The notes: a model not told the origin generated them from the letters alone. Positions 16,232 through 25,129 are shown, counted from the stretch's first letter. The stretch is DNA of 55,399 bases from Sodaliphilus sp050873765 (GCA_050873765.1 JBNMJK010000007.1:1-55399), one strand, 5' to 3'. Numbers and translations are program-made.

Positions 16232-17551
16232 ATGAGAAAATCCCTTATCCTGATTTTAGGGCTTGCCTTGGCCGTCATGGCCAGCGCCGGCACCCGCGAC
16301 GACTTCAAGGCCAATTACAAACAGGCTGCCAACAACTACTACGCTTATCCCGACCAGAACCTGCCCACGCTCACTGCGGCACCCGAAGGGTATGCGCCGT
16401 TCTATATCGACCACTATGGCCGCCACGGCAGCCGTTGGCTCATTGCGCCTAAGCAGTATCACCTGGCTGTGAAGACGCTTGCCAAGGCCGACTCGGTGGG
16501 CAAACTCTCGGCTCGGGGCAAGGCCGCACTTGCCGTTTTCAAGGAAGTGGAGGCTGCTTCGTATAAGCGTCTCGGCGAACTGAGCGACATCGGCGCCGAG
16601 CAGCATCAGCGCATAGCCACCCGCATGTACCGCAATTTCCCTGAAGTGTTTGCCGGCAATGCCGAAGTGAGCGCGCGCTCCACGGTGATTATTCGCTGCA
16701 TTCTGTCGATGCAGAACGCTGTCACCACCCTCAAGGGCTTCAATCCGCAGCTTCGCATCACTACCGACGCATCTGAGCACGATATGTATTTCATGAACTA
16801 CGACGACCCTGTGGCAAAGCGCCTGCGCGGCGATGCCTACAAGAGCGTGTCGAAGGCTCTGAAGGATAAGTATATTCACCCAAAGCGCTTGCTGAAGGTG
16901 CTGTTCACCGACTATAAGTGGGCTGCCATCAATATTGCCAATCCACAGGACTTGATGGTGAACATGTTCGACCTCGTGGGCAATATGCAGAGCCATCACC
17001 AGTTTGAGAACGTGGATCTTTACAGCCTTTTCACAGAAGACGAGCGATTGAACGTGTGGGCCTACAACAACGCACGCTGGTATTTGTCGGCTGGTTTTTC
17101 ACCACTCACCAAAAACCGCGTGCCCTATATGGAGGCCAATCTTCTGCGCGACTTCATCGCCACTGCCGACAAGGCTGTGGCCGACGGCAAAAACTGCGCC
17201 ACACTTCGCTTTGGCCATGAGAGCGTGCTACTTCCGCTGGTGTGCCTGATGAATGTAAACGGCATGGGGCTCAGCACTTCCGACCTCTATTCGCTTGTGG
17301 ACCGCTGGCAAAGCTACAAGGTGTTCCCGATGGGAGCCAACATGCAGTGGGTGTTCTACCGCAAGGCTGGCGCGCCAGTGCTGATGAAGATTCTGCTCAA
17401 CGAGCACGAGGCTTCGCTGCCAGCAGCCGTGAAGCCGGTATCTGGCCCTTACTACAAGTGGGACGACGTGAAGACCTATCTGGAGCAGGTGCTTGCCGAT
17501 GAGCCACAGGTGGAAATTCCTGCCACCGATGGCGAGACTGATCAGAAATAA
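16232..17551 (+). CDS. Exported histidine-type phosphatase (acid phosphatase/MINPP-like)
   Basis: 439 residues from the ATG at 16232; the frame is open 12 codons further up, but a signal peptide (MRKSLILILGLALAVMASAG) starts here and a promoter lies just upstream. The catalytic core motif is YGRHGSRW near residue 67, where His makes the phosphohistidine and Arg binds phosphate. LRFGHES near residue 330 occupies the place of the second conserved His region. Family members hydrolyse phosphomonoesters including inositol phosphates; Bacteroides has a characterised MINPP, but the HAE proton-donor motif of that enzyme is not obvious here, so substrate is uncertain. Together with the glycerophosphodiesterase and porin at 38.6-41.7 kb it would fit periplasmic phosphate scavenging. 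Confidence 0.85.
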   Translation: MRKSLILILGLALAVMASAGTRDDFKANYKQAANNYYAYPDQNLPTLTAAPEGYAPFYIDHYGRHGSRWLIAPKQYHLAVKTLAKADSVGKLSARGKAALAVFKEVEAASYKRLGELSDIGAEQHQRIATRMYRNFPEVFAGNAEVSARSTVIIRCILSMQNAVTTLKGFNPQLRITTDASEHDMYFMNYDDPVAKRLRGDAYKSVSKALKDKYIHPKRLLKVLFTDYKWAAINIANPQDLMVNMFDLVGNMQSHHQFENVDLYSLFTEDERLNVWAYNNARWYLSAGFSPLTKNRVPYMEANLLRDFIATADKAVADGKNCATLRFGHESVLLPLVCLMNVNGMGLSTSDLYSLVDRWQSYKVFPMGANMQWVFYRKAGAPVLMKILLNEHEASLPAAVKPVSGPYYKWDDVKTYLEQVLADEPQVEIPATDGETDQK

Positions 17552-17637
17552 CATTACGCAAGGCTGCTTAACAAAGGTTATGAGTGCATTTGCGTAGAAT
17601 TTTGTACATTTGCCGTGTAATTAGGCACTTTTGCACG

Positions 17638-18015
17638 ATGAAAAAGATAATCACAGCATTGGCTGCCGCTCTCGTGTGCTTTGCAGCACTGGCACAGGGG
17701 CACGCCACATATAAAGAGAAAGAGCACGATTTCGGTTACGTGAAGGAGGTGAAGGGTGCTGTGTCGCACACGTTTGAACTCAAAAACACCGGCGACAAGC
17801 CTTTGGTGATTTTGCAGGTGGTCACTTCATGTGGCTGCACTCGCCCCGATTTCCCCACCAAGCCCATCAAGCCCGGCAAAACGGCGAAAATCAAGGTTAC
17901 TTTCAATCCTGCGGGGCGGTCGGGTGCGTTTATGAAGCCTATCAAGGTGAAAACCAGCGGCGATGAGGGACGCACCACCCTCACGATTCGAGGCACGATT
18001 ATACCCAGAAAATGA
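17638..18015 (+). CDS. DUF1573 exported protein, single domain
   Basis: 125 residues, signal peptide at 1-20 (MKKIITALAAALVCFAALAQ), then one immunoglobulin-like DUF1573 domain with the typical HDFGYVKEVKGAVSHTFELK opening, the SCGCT motif near residue 65, and PGKTAKIKVTFNP. The SCGCT pair is the family hallmark; function is unknown, though such ASPM/SPD-2/Hydin-like folds bind other proteins. A -7 box TACATTTG (17605-17612) lies 25 bp before the ATG at 17638. Its stop overlaps the ATG of the next DUF1573 gene by 4 bp (ATGA), showing translational coupling. Confidence 0.9.
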   Translation: MKKIITALAAALVCFAALAQGHATYKEKEHDFGYVKEVKGAVSHTFELKNTGDKPLVILQVVTSCGCTRPDFPTKPIKPGKTAKIKVTFNPAGRSGAFMKPIKVKTSGDEGRTTLTIRGTIIPRK

Positions 18016-19109
18016 AATCATCTGTCCGACATATAGCCCTCTTCCTGACCATGGCTTGCCTCTGCGCTTTTGCCATGGCGGCCCAAGGTGTGCCGAAATG
18101 GTCGGAAACCACGCACGACTTCGGCAAGTTTCGCGACACCCTTGCCACGGTCAGCACCCGAATGACGCTGACCAACACCGGCGACTCCGCCTTGGTGATT
18201 ACGCGGGTGCAGACCAATTGCGGCTGCACCGTGGCTGAATACACCCATAGGGCGATAGCACCAGGCGACACCGGCTCGGTGACCATCACCTACAGCACGC
18301 GCGACATTCCCGGCCCGTTTGAGAAGAAGGCGTATGTATATACCAATGGCAAGCCGCGGAAGTCGGTGCTCACCGTGAAAGGGCATGTGATAGGCTCGCC
18401 CGCTACCGTGGCGGAGCAGTATCCCTACGGATTCGGCCCTGTTCGGCTTAACGCTGCGAGTATGCCGTTGGGTGAGGTGATTAAAGGCGACTCACGTACG
18501 GCATATATCAGTGGCTACAACACTTCCGACTCCACGGTGGTGGTGCGTGCGCACACGGATGCCAGCTACATATCCTGCCATGTGCTCCCCGACACTATTG
18601 AGCCGGGCGGCATATTCATCGTGTCGGTTTACTGCACTTCGGCAGGCGCTCCCCATTGGGGATTCAACATACAGCCTGTGCGGCTCGCTGCCCACACCTT
18701 GAAAGGTGAGAGCGTGGGTGAAGGCTCGTTCAACGTGATGCTGCAAGTGAAGGAGGATTTTTCTAAGTTGACCGACAAGCAGCGCCGCAATGCCCCAGTG
18801 ATAGCGGTATCCACCGACAAGGTGGACTTTGAAACGTGCGCGCCCAACGACCCCGTGCAGCGCACCTTCACCATCACCAACCGGGGCAAAGACAAACTGC
18901 TGCTTCGCAGGCTGTTTGTGCCTGAAGGCGAAGGCGTTACGGCTGTGGCCGACAGAGAGGTGCTGAAAAAGGGGCAGACGGCCACCATCACCGTGACTCT
19001 CGATGCCAGCGCGCGCCACGACAGTGTGGTGAACACCAGGCTCACCATCATCACCAACGACCCCTACACACCGCAGATGCAGGTGAGGGTAGTGGGCATC
19101 GTGAAATGA
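18012..19109 (+). CDS. DUF1573 exported protein, multi-domain
   Basis: 365 residues. Signal peptide 1-24, then about three immunoglobulin-like modules: the first (28-125) is a clear DUF1573 unit with THDFGKFRDTL and NCGCT near residue 75; the second (130-245) is divergent and lacks the CGC motif; the third (255-362) starts VDFETC and ends in ITNDPYTPQMQVRVVGIV. It overlaps the single-domain DUF1573 gene by 4 bp and is surely co-translated with it. The pair may form a periplasmic complex. No enzymatic residues are seen. Confidence 0.88.
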   Translation: MKSSVRHIALFLTMACLCAFAMAAQGVPKWSETTHDFGKFRDTLATVSTRMTLTNTGDSALVITRVQTNCGCTVAEYTHRAIAPGDTGSVTITYSTRDIPGPFEKKAYVYTNGKPRKSVLTVKGHVIGSPATVAEQYPYGFGPVRLNAASMPLGEVIKGDSRTAYISGYNTSDSTVVVRAHTDASYISCHVLPDTIEPGGIFIVSVYCTSAGAPHWGFNIQPVRLAAHTLKGESVGEGSFNVMLQVKEDFSKLTDKQRRNAPVIAVSTDKVDFETCAPNDPVQRTFTITNRGKDKLLLRRLFVPEGEGVTAVADREVLKKGQTATITVTLDASARHDSVVNTRLTIITNDPYTPQMQVRVVGIVK

Positions 19110-19183
19110 GCGCATATATATGAGTAGAAATAGAGATAGTTTTTTATTAAAAAAAGACAACACGAAAATATACATTACCGATT

Positions 19184-20347
19184 ATGAATGATTTTCAAGA
19201 TTTTCAAGAGATGCAGGACCACGATGAGCACCATCGCCCCATGCAGCATCCTGAGAACGACAAGCAATATGCGGGCCTGCAAGTGAATGCTGGCATAGAA
19301 ATGCCACCTATGGTCAATCCCTATATGAAGAAGCGCAAGAAGCGCCCACAGCTGTCGGTGAACGACTATGTGGAGGGTATCCGTAAAGGCAACACCGCCG
19401 TGCTGGGCCAGGCCGTGACGCTGGTGGAGAGCCTGATACCAGAGCATCAGGCTGTGGCACAGGAGGTGATAGAAAAATGCCTGCCCTACACAGGCCAAAG
19501 CAAACGCATCGGCATCACCGGTGTGCCGGGCGCGGGCAAGAGCACCTCGATTGACGTGTTCGGACTGCATGTGCTCGAAAAAGACCCTGCCAATAAGTTG
19601 GCGGTGCTGGCCATTGACCCCAGTAGTGAACGCTCGAAAGGCTCAATCCTTGGCGACAAGACCCGTATGGAGAAACTCTCTGTTCACCCCAAGGCTTTCA
19701 TTCGCCCTTCACCCTCGGCAGGCTCACTTGGCGGCGTGGCTCGCAAGACCCGCGAAACGATTGTGCTGTGTGAGGCCGCCGGCTACAACAACATATTTGT
19801 AGAAACGGTGGGTGTGGGCCAGAGCGAAACCGCTGTGCACTCTATGGTGGACTTCTTCCTGCTCATTCAGCTGGCTGGCACTGGCGATGAGCTGCAGGGC
19901 ATTAAGCGCGGCATCATGGAAATGGCCGACGGCATCTGCATCAACAAGTGCGACGGCGACAATGTGGATCGTGCCAATCTCGCCGCCACCCAATTTCGCA
20001 GCGCGCTCCAACTCTACCCTGTGCCGCCAAGTGGCGTGACACCGGAAGTGGTGACCTATTCGGGCTACTATGGCTATAATGTGGATAAGGTGTGGAAGAT
20101 GATTGATGCCTATTTTGAGGCTGTGCGGAAGAGTGGCTACTTTGAGGAGAAACGCCGTCAGCAAGAAAAATACTGGATGTATGAAACCATCAATGAGCAT
20201 CTGAAGAGCAATTTCTACAACAACCCTGAAGTGGAGCGGCTGCTCAACATCAAGCAAGAAATGGTGCTGGACAGCAAGCAGTCGTCGTTTATCGCCGCTT
20301 CCGATGTGCTGAAGTTTTATTTCGACTCTTTGACCAACAAACAATAA
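19184..20347 (+). CDS. meaB: Methylmalonyl-CoA mutase-associated GTPase MeaB
   Basis: 387 residues. MeaB protects and reloads adenosylcobalamin-dependent methylmalonyl-CoA mutase, part of the succinate-to-propionate route of Bacteroidales. Walker A GVPGAGKST near residue 112, the switch regions DPSSERSKGSILGDKTRM and FVETVGVGQSE, and the G4 motif NKCD near 258 (NKxD) are all present. The first 60 residues are an acidic/His-rich extension (DEHHRPMQHPENDKQY) beyond the usual helical arm. The mutase genes are not adjacent, so it works in trans. It is 75 bp after the DUF1573 pair and 12 bp before the next lipoprotein gene. Confidence 0.95.
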   Translation: MNDFQDFQEMQDHDEHHRPMQHPENDKQYAGLQVNAGIEMPPMVNPYMKKRKKRPQLSVNDYVEGIRKGNTAVLGQAVTLVESLIPEHQAVAQEVIEKCLPYTGQSKRIGITGVPGAGKSTSIDVFGLHVLEKDPANKLAVLAIDPSSERSKGSILGDKTRMEKLSVHPKAFIRPSPSAGSLGGVARKTRETIVLCEAAGYNNIFVETVGVGQSETAVHSMVDFFLLIQLAGTGDELQGIKRGIMEMADGICINKCDGDNVDRANLAATQFRSALQLYPVPPSGVTPEVVTYSGYYGYNVDKVWKMIDAYFEAVRKSGYFEEKRRQQEKYWMYETINEHLKSNFYNNPEVERLLNIKQEMVLDSKQSSFIAASDVLKFYFDSLTNKQ

Positions 20348-20359
20348 AATCGAACCGAT

Positions 20360-20827
20360 ATGAAAAAGATAGCGAAAATGCTGGTGGTGGCAGTGCTGGC
20401 ACTGCTGGTGGGCAGTTGCTCCATCACCCGCGAAGTGGAAAAGAACGCCACCCCAATCACATTCACTGAGGTGGACAACTACTTTGTGAAGAACACCTAC
20501 ACCCCGTCGAAACTTGTGCGAAAGGTGATCAACACCGAGAGCGAGTTCCGCGCCATTTTCGGTGAGGCCACCACTATGGGTGCCAATGGACGGCCTACTG
20601 CCATCAATTTCAAGCGCCAGTTTGTGCTGGCCGTGGTGGCTCCTGTGACCAGCACCCAGACGCAGATGTATCCATTGAGCGTGCTGCAAAACGGTAATGC
20701 CATCATCTTTAACTATAAGGTGGACAAGGGCAGCAAAATGAGCTACTCGATTTGTCCTTATGTGGCAGTGGTGATCGACCGCCCGAAAAGCGACGCTTCC
20801 TACGAAATTTACTGGAACGAGAAATAG
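20360..20827 (+). CDS. Small lipoprotein of unknown function, PrcB-like fold possible
   Basis: 155 residues. A lipoprotein signal peptide with lipobox VGSC puts Cys near residue 20. The mature part is a compact mixed alpha/beta domain: ESEFRAIFGEA, then beta-strand-like RQFVLAVVAPVTS, MYPLSVLQNGNAIIFNYKV and SICPYVAVVIDRP. The pattern of a residue-wide 'F.VVV..P...' core resembles the C-terminal domain of PrcB-type protease-complex subunits, which I suggest only weakly. It begins 12 bp after meaB on the same strand and is probably in that operon; a link to the mutase is not implied. Confidence 0.75.
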   Translation: MKKIAKMLVVAVLALLVGSCSITREVEKNATPITFTEVDNYFVKNTYTPSKLVRKVINTESEFRAIFGEATTMGANGRPTAINFKRQFVLAVVAPVTSTQTQMYPLSVLQNGNAIIFNYKVDKGSKMSYSICPYVAVVIDRPKSDASYEIYWNEK

Positions 20828-20843
20828 CCTGCACACTGAAGTG

Positions 20844-21284
20844 ATGAAAAAGCAATACACCTACGACTATCCACACCCGGCGGTCACAGCCGACTGCATT
20901 GCGCTCTCGCCCGAGGGCGGTGAAATGCACGTGCTGCTGGTGCAGCGTGGCCGTGAGCCCCACAAGGGGAAATGGGCATTTCCGGGCGGATTTATTGAGA
21001 TTGATGAAGACGCAGCCACGGCCGCACGGCGCGAGCTGCGGGAGGAAACTGGCGTGACTGCCGGGCAGCTGATGCAGCTTGGCGCTTACACGCGTCCCGA
21101 CCGTGATCCGCGAGAGCGTGTCGTGTCGATTGCCTATGTGGCGTATTTCGACAAGCGTCCTGCCCTCACAGCCGGCGATGATGCCGCGCGTGCCCAGTGG
21201 TTTCCCATCAAGGATTTGCCGGAATTGGCATTCGACCATGCCGAGATGCTCCGCGATGTGCAGGAGTTGATCAGTCCCACATAG
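20844..21284 (+). CDS. Nudix hydrolase
   Basis: 146 residues. The Nudix box GX5EX7REUXEEXGU is intact: GGFIEIDEDAA then ARRELREETGV (about residues 50-72), giving the Mg-binding helix. The N-terminus (HPAVTADCIAL) and VLLVQRGREPHKGKWAFPGG are typical of the ADP-ribose/NAD-metabolite pyrophosphohydrolase branch (NrtR- or ADPRase-like), but no helix-turn-helix domain follows, so it is an enzyme and not the NrtR regulator. I start at the ATG 20844; a GTG one codon earlier is also in frame. It is 16 bp after the lipoprotein gene and ends before a strong terminator. Confidence 0.93.
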   Translation: MKKQYTYDYPHPAVTADCIALSPEGGEMHVLLVQRGREPHKGKWAFPGGFIEIDEDAATAARRELREETGVTAGQLMQLGAYTRPDRDPRERVVSIAYVAYFDKRPALTAGDDAARAQWFPIKDLPELAFDHAEMLRDVQELISPT

Positions 21285-21316
21285 CACGCATTTTTGCAGG
21301 CTTAATATGATAACAG

Positions 21317-21359
21317 CAATCCCACGCACTTTGGCTAATGCCGTAGGTGCGTGGGATTG
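21317..21359. terminator. Bidirectional terminator between convergent genes
   Basis: CAATCCCACGCAC (21317-21329) pairs perfectly with GTGCGTGGGATTG (21347-21359), 17-nt loop, between the Nudix gene (+) and the amidase gene (-). Confidence 0.85.
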
Positions 21360-21392
21360 TTGGTTATTTAGCACCGTGTTAGGGGGTGGCTG

Positions 21393-22598
21393 TTATAGCT
21401 TTTCGCTGGGGTCGGGTGTGAGACGTGGCAGCACATAGGTGGTGTGGTCAGCAGTCACGGTCACTTCCTCGGTTTGCTCCTCATAGCCGTAGGCCTTGTA
21501 TTTGAGGACGTATTTGCCGGGCTTGAGGTCAAAGAACGCGAAGATGCCGTTCCATTCCTGGTCGGTGTTGTAAGCCTTGATGTTCACGCCGCGGGAGTCG
21601 TAGAGGCGCACCATGCAGCAGTTGATGGGTTTCCACTGGTCGATGCTGCCCTCGCGGTAGGTGTAGAGCGGGTGGTGCATCTGTTCGGTGGCCGACTTCA
21701 CCGCACCGGCTATGTAGCCCACCTTCTCAGGCTTTCCACCGAAGTAGGCGCGTATGCCGCGGTAGTAGCGTAGTCCTTCCAGACGGCAGTAGTCGCGGTT
21801 GAGCAGGCGCTGGCGTTCGGGGTCGTAGGTGTGGAATGAGCCTTCCACCAAAAATCCCGGAGCGCGGAACTTCAGCACAGCGTAATAGCCATTCACCCCG
21901 ATGCGGTTGGGCTTGCCTGGAGGCGTTCCGCCCATCCAGCTGATGTCGCCCACCACGGCAGGCTTGTCGGGAGCATAGTGGCTCCATACCGAGAGCGGAT
22001 TGTCGAAAGCGTAGGGCCACATCACCCGCGCCATCGAATCGCTGTTTTCAAAGTAAGGCTTGCCGGTTTCGCCACGGTGAAGCATCACCAGGTAGTTTAC
22101 CGTGCTGCCATTTTTATGGGCGTTGCTGTGCATCGACAGAAAATAGTCGGGCTTGATTGAATCTACCTGGCAGGCAATGCGCTCCAGGCCCACAATCTGC
22201 TGCTGCCCGGTGCCGTCGTCGGAGGTTTCCACTTGGTTAAACCGCTTGTCCACCTTGTCTTCCGAAGGCAGCGCATGGCTTTCCTGGTTCTCGTTGAGAA
22301 TACCGTCGGTCATCTGCTCCTTCGTCACGTAGCCACTTCGGGTGCGGCTCATAATCACTCGTGCGCCATCTTGGCGCAGATGCCGAGCAGCCTCCTGCGC
22401 CTTCCACAGGTTGGAGCGCGTTTCGTAGAAGCTCAGCGTGTCCATATACGGGTGGTTGATGGTGGCGGTGGGGCGGTCGCCAGTGGTGTAGCCGCCGTGG
22501 CCGGGGTTGAGGTAAATAGTTTTTCCTTTCAGTCCTTTAGCCTGCACGCCGAAAGCGCACATCGCCACAAGGACAAATATTAAAAAATTCTTCATCAT
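21393..22598 (-). CDS. N-acetylmuramoyl-L-alanine amidase (Amidase_3 type) with C-terminal Ig-like domain
   Basis: About 401 residues from the ATG at 22598 (a second ATG follows at once). Signal peptide MKNFLIFVLVAMCAFGVQA, then an Amidase_3-type zinc hydrolase domain: IYLNPGHGGY (first His ligand), the expected Glu in FYETRSNLWKA, and DYFLSMHSNAHKNGS (His and following residues), together the AmiC-like layout. The catalytic domain carries long insertions up to about residue 300. The last 90 residues form a carboxypeptidase-regulatory-like beta-sandwich (YDSRGVNIKAYNTDQEW, DLKPGKYVLKYKAYGYEE, EEVTVTADHT). It would split the amide bond between MurNAc and the stem peptide in the periplasm. Confidence 0.85.
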   Translation of the reverse strand: MMKNFLIFVLVAMCAFGVQAKGLKGKTIYLNPGHGGYTTGDRPTATINHPYMDTLSFYETRSNLWKAQEAARHLRQDGARVIMSRTRSGYVTKEQMTDGILNENQESHALPSEDKVDKRFNQVETSDDGTGQQQIVGLERIACQVDSIKPDYFLSMHSNAHKNGSTVNYLVMLHRGETGKPYFENSDSMARVMWPYAFDNPLSVWSHYAPDKPAVVGDISWMGGTPPGKPNRIGVNGYYAVLKFRAPGFLVEGSFHTYDPERQRLLNRDYCRLEGLRYYRGIRAYFGGKPEKVGYIAGAVKSATEQMHHPLYTYREGSIDQWKPINCCMVRLYDSRGVNIKAYNTDQEWNGIFAFFDLKPGKYVLKYKAYGYEEQTEEVTVTADHTTYVLPRLTPDPSEKL

Positions 22599-22640
22599 AA
22601 TGGTATAATGTGTAATTAGAGATATTTGTATTTTCTTATG

Positions 22641-22672
22641 CAAAGATAGCGATAAATTGCCAAACCCTCAAA
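22641..22672 (-). promoter_or_regulatory. Promoter of the amidase gene
   Basis: On the minus strand TTTTG (22669-22673 region) and TATCTTTG (22641-22648) are 20 bp apart, a full -33/-7 match 43 bp before the amidase ATG. Confidence 0.7.
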
Positions 22673-22747
22673 ACTCCAGAAACACTGCACTCGTGCTGTG
22701 CAGGTTATGGGGTGTGGCGTAAGTTTTTTTGTTTTTTGTGATGAGAT

Positions 22748-22780
22748 TTTTGCGTTTTCCTTGATTTGGGCTTACCTTTG
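22748..22780 (+). promoter_or_regulatory. Promoter opening a 170-nt leader before the unknown lipoprotein
   Basis: TTTTG (22748-22752) and TACCTTTG (22773-22780) are 20 bp apart. A second, gene-proximal candidate is TTG (22906-22908) with TAACTTTT (22928-22935), 19 bp apart. The stretch between them (22787-22900) holds no ORF but has a GCATATTC/GAATATG helix and a REP-like core (22847-22866). Confidence 0.6.
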
Positions 22781-22846
22781 CTATGGAAGTGAAGTGTGGC
22801 ATATTCTGACTCACCCCCGATAAAGCCTTAGATATTGGATTCGGCT

Positions 22847-22866
22847 GCTCGGGCCGTGCGTACCTA
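22847..22866. repeat. REP-like element, ACGCACGGCCCGAGC family
   Basis: The complement of 22847-22866 reads TAGGTACGCACGGCCCGAGC; 49236-49255 reads TAGGGACGCACGGCCCGAGC, one difference in 20. It sits inside a hairpin (CGGC/GCCG) in the untranslated leader. Confidence 0.7.
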
Positions 22867-22951
22867 AATGGAATATGATATGCTTGAAAAAGAAGATTTA
22901 ATAACTTGATATAAATGATGACAATATTAACTTTTTAACCCTTTTATTTTT

Positions 22952-23719
22952 ATGAAGAATCTTATGAAAACCTCATTAACCGTGCTCGCCATGGCTATTT
23001 TGCTGGCTATGGGCAGTTGTGGTTCTGGGAAAGCCAAGTTGGCTAAAATGGTGAAAGAAGCCGATAAAGAGTGCCCATGGGAGATGGGTGTGGGCATGGT
23101 AAACCGAGTGACGCTTGACGATGATGTGGTGAAGTTTGAATGTAGCACCAATGGTGAGGCGTTTCAGAATTTGTGCAACAATTTGGCGGTGCCCGAATAT
23201 ATGAAACTCTTTCAGCGCGACTTTGTGACTCAGCTCGACAAGGAACTATATCATGAACTTGTCAGTAATAATGTGGGCGTGAAATTCGTGATTGATTCCG
23301 GACACGGCGGCAAGAAGGAGGTTGGCATTAGCGTGGAAGAGCTGGAAGATGCCAAAAAGAATCCGCTCAGTGGCGACCAACGGCTTGATATGCTGGTTGA
23401 AATCACACAGAAGCAACTTCCGATTGCAGGTGAGCAAGGCGTGAAGGTGACCGAGGTGTCGAAGCACAGCCGCATACTGTTTATCGTGTCGGATCTCTCC
23501 GATTCGGGCATCACCAAGGAGCAACTGAGCAAAAATATCGCTCATTTGGGTGCTTTCAATATGTTTACAAGAGAGAGCATTGCAAGCGATCCAATGCTGC
23601 TCGAGGCTGTGAATAGGGGGTATGATGTGGAGTTCGTGTATAAGAGCAGCAAGTTTGACGGCACGGAGAAAATTCACCTCTCCAACTATTCCCTCAAAAA
23701 GGTGCTGGGAAAAATTTGA
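22952..23719 (+). CDS. Lipoprotein of unknown function
   Basis: 255 residues. Lipoprotein signal with lipobox MGSC (Cys near residue 24). The mature protein is soluble, with alternating charged helices and a few strands: KMVKEADKECPWEMGVG, VKFECSTNGEAFQNL, a GHGGKKEVGISVEELE segment near 115, and a C-terminal helical part to residue 255. No known domain is recognised; the HGG segment is not in an enzyme context I know. A GTG/ATG choice is not needed; ATG 22952 is preceded by a gene-proximal promoter-like pair. It is convergent with sufS and ends before a hairpin terminator. Confidence 0.75.
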   Translation: MKNLMKTSLTVLAMAILLAMGSCGSGKAKLAKMVKEADKECPWEMGVGMVNRVTLDDDVVKFECSTNGEAFQNLCNNLAVPEYMKLFQRDFVTQLDKELYHELVSNNVGVKFVIDSGHGGKKEVGISVEELEDAKKNPLSGDQRLDMLVEITQKQLPIAGEQGVKVTEVSKHSRILFIVSDLSDSGITKEQLSKNIAHLGAFNMFTRESIASDPMLLEAVNRGYDVEFVYKSSKFDGTEKIHLSNYSLKKVLGKI

Positions 23720-23788
23720 GCATTAGGCGGCGCCATGGTGCGAGCCGAATTCAACGTGAATTTAGGTAAAACGCTGATTGTTATAAAG

Positions 23789-23820
23789 ATGGGTGGGCGC
23801 GATATACCGCGTCCACCCAT
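23789..23820. terminator. REP-like hairpin/terminator between convergent genes
   Basis: ATGGGTGGGCGCG and CGCGTCCACCCAT pair around ATATAC-type loop, followed by TATTTTGT. Its GGCGCGATATACCGCGTCC core resembles the GGACGCGATACTTCGCGTCC element at 44977-45061. Confidence 0.7.
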
Positions 23821-23866
23821 TATTTTGTATGTGTTTACAGCAGAGCTGTGGCTGCGCACGGCAGCA

Positions 23867-25087
23867 TTAGAACATGGCTGCCACGCGGCGAACGGCTTCC
23901 ACGAAGCGGTGCACCTCGTCGAGCGTGTTGTACACGGCAAAAGATGCGCGCACCATGCCCTGCACACCATAGCGGTTCATTAGCGGCTGTGCGCAGTGGT
24001 GGCCTGTGCGCACTTCAAAGCCGAGCTTGTCGAGCAGTAGCCCCATGTCGTAGCTGTTGATGTCGTTCACCAGGAAAGAAATCACACCGGCTTTATTGGG
24101 CGCCGTGCCGAAGATGCGCATACCCTCAATGCCGCGCAGCCCACGTGTGGCCTCTTCCACCAGTTCGTGCTCATGTGCGGCAATGTTTTCGATGCCTAAG
24201 GCAGAAATGTAGTCGAGCGCCGCGCTAAATGCCGCGATGCCTACATAGTCGGGCGTGCCAGCCTCAAACTTGAATGGGAGTTCGGCATAGGTGGTGCGCT
24301 CAAAACTCACCGTGCTGATCATCTCGCCGCCACCTTGATAGGGCGACATGGTGCTGAGGCGCGACTTTTTGCCATAGAGCACGCCCACGCCCGTGGGTCC
24401 ATACATCTTGTGTGCCGAGAAAGCGTAGAAATCGCAGTCGAGGTCGCGCACATCAATGGCGATGTGTGGAGCGGCCTGAGCACCGTCGATCAGCACCGGC
24501 ACTCCATGCTGGTGTGCAATGGCAATCATCTCTTTCACCGGATTGACCGTGCCCAGCACATTCGACACGTGCGCCAAAGCCACGAAGCGGGTTTGCTCGG
24601 TGAAAAGGTCGGCGTATTCCTCTATGTTCACCTCGCCGGCATCGCTGATGGGCACCACCCTTATGCGAATGCGCTTTTCCTTGCCGATGAGTTGCCAGGG
24701 CACGATGTTGCTGTGGTGCTCCATGGTGGTAAGGATAATTTCATCACCATTGCAAAGACGGTCGCCATAGGTGGCCGCCACCAGGTTGATAGCCTCGGTG
24801 GTGCCTCTGGTAAACACAATCTCCTCGGTGGAGGCGGCGCCAATAAGGGCGCGCACCTTCTCGCGAGTGGCTTCCACCATGTCGGTGGCCTCGCCAGAGA
24901 GCGTGTGCACGCCACGGTGCACATTGGCGCGGTGATGGTAATACATGTCGTCGATGGCCTCCACCACACATTTTGGTGCCTGTGAAGTGGCGGCATTGTC
25001 GAAGTACACCATTGGCTGGCCGTCGATCAGCCGCTGAAGAATAGGGTAGTCTTCTCTTATTGAATTGATTTTCGATTCGTCGAACAT
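23867..25087 (-). CDS. sufS: Cysteine desulfurase SufS
   Basis: 406 residues, a PLP-dependent class V aminotransferase-fold enzyme that takes sulfur from cysteine and hands it to the Suf scaffold. The PLP Lys is in FSAHKMYGPTGVG (near 225), and the active Cys in GHHCAQPLM (near 362) carries the persulfide; AATSQAPKCVVEA and HRGVHTLSGEATD are family hallmarks. It is the last gene of sufBCDS, 42 bp after sufD. No SufE or SufU partner is in the window. Confidence 0.97.
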   Translation of the reverse strand: MFDESKINSIREDYPILQRLIDGQPMVYFDNAATSQAPKCVVEAIDDMYYHHRANVHRGVHTLSGEATDMVEATREKVRALIGAASTEEIVFTRGTTEAINLVAATYGDRLCNGDEIILTTMEHHSNIVPWQLIGKEKRIRIRVVPISDAGEVNIEEYADLFTEQTRFVALAHVSNVLGTVNPVKEMIAIAHQHGVPVLIDGAQAAPHIAIDVRDLDCDFYAFSAHKMYGPTGVGVLYGKKSRLSTMSPYQGGGEMISTVSFERTTYAELPFKFEAGTPDYVGIAAFSAALDYISALGIENIAAHEHELVEEATRGLRGIEGMRIFGTAPNKAGVISFLVNDINSYDMGLLLDKLGFEVRTGHHCAQPLMNRYGVQGMVRASFAVYNTLDEVHRFVEAVRRVAAMF

Positions 25088-25129
25088 ATATGATTTATAG
25101 TAGTTTGTGATGTAGAGAGTGATATTGTG

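Noticed and set aside
19724..20860. Minus-strand frame of 378 codons opposite meaB and the next gene
   Set aside because: It spans two genes and an intergenic gap; composition is His-rich as in antisense shadows.
22781..22900. 6S RNA or a known riboswitch in this leader
   Set aside because: The region is too short and part of it is a REP-like core; no conserved aptamer blocks.
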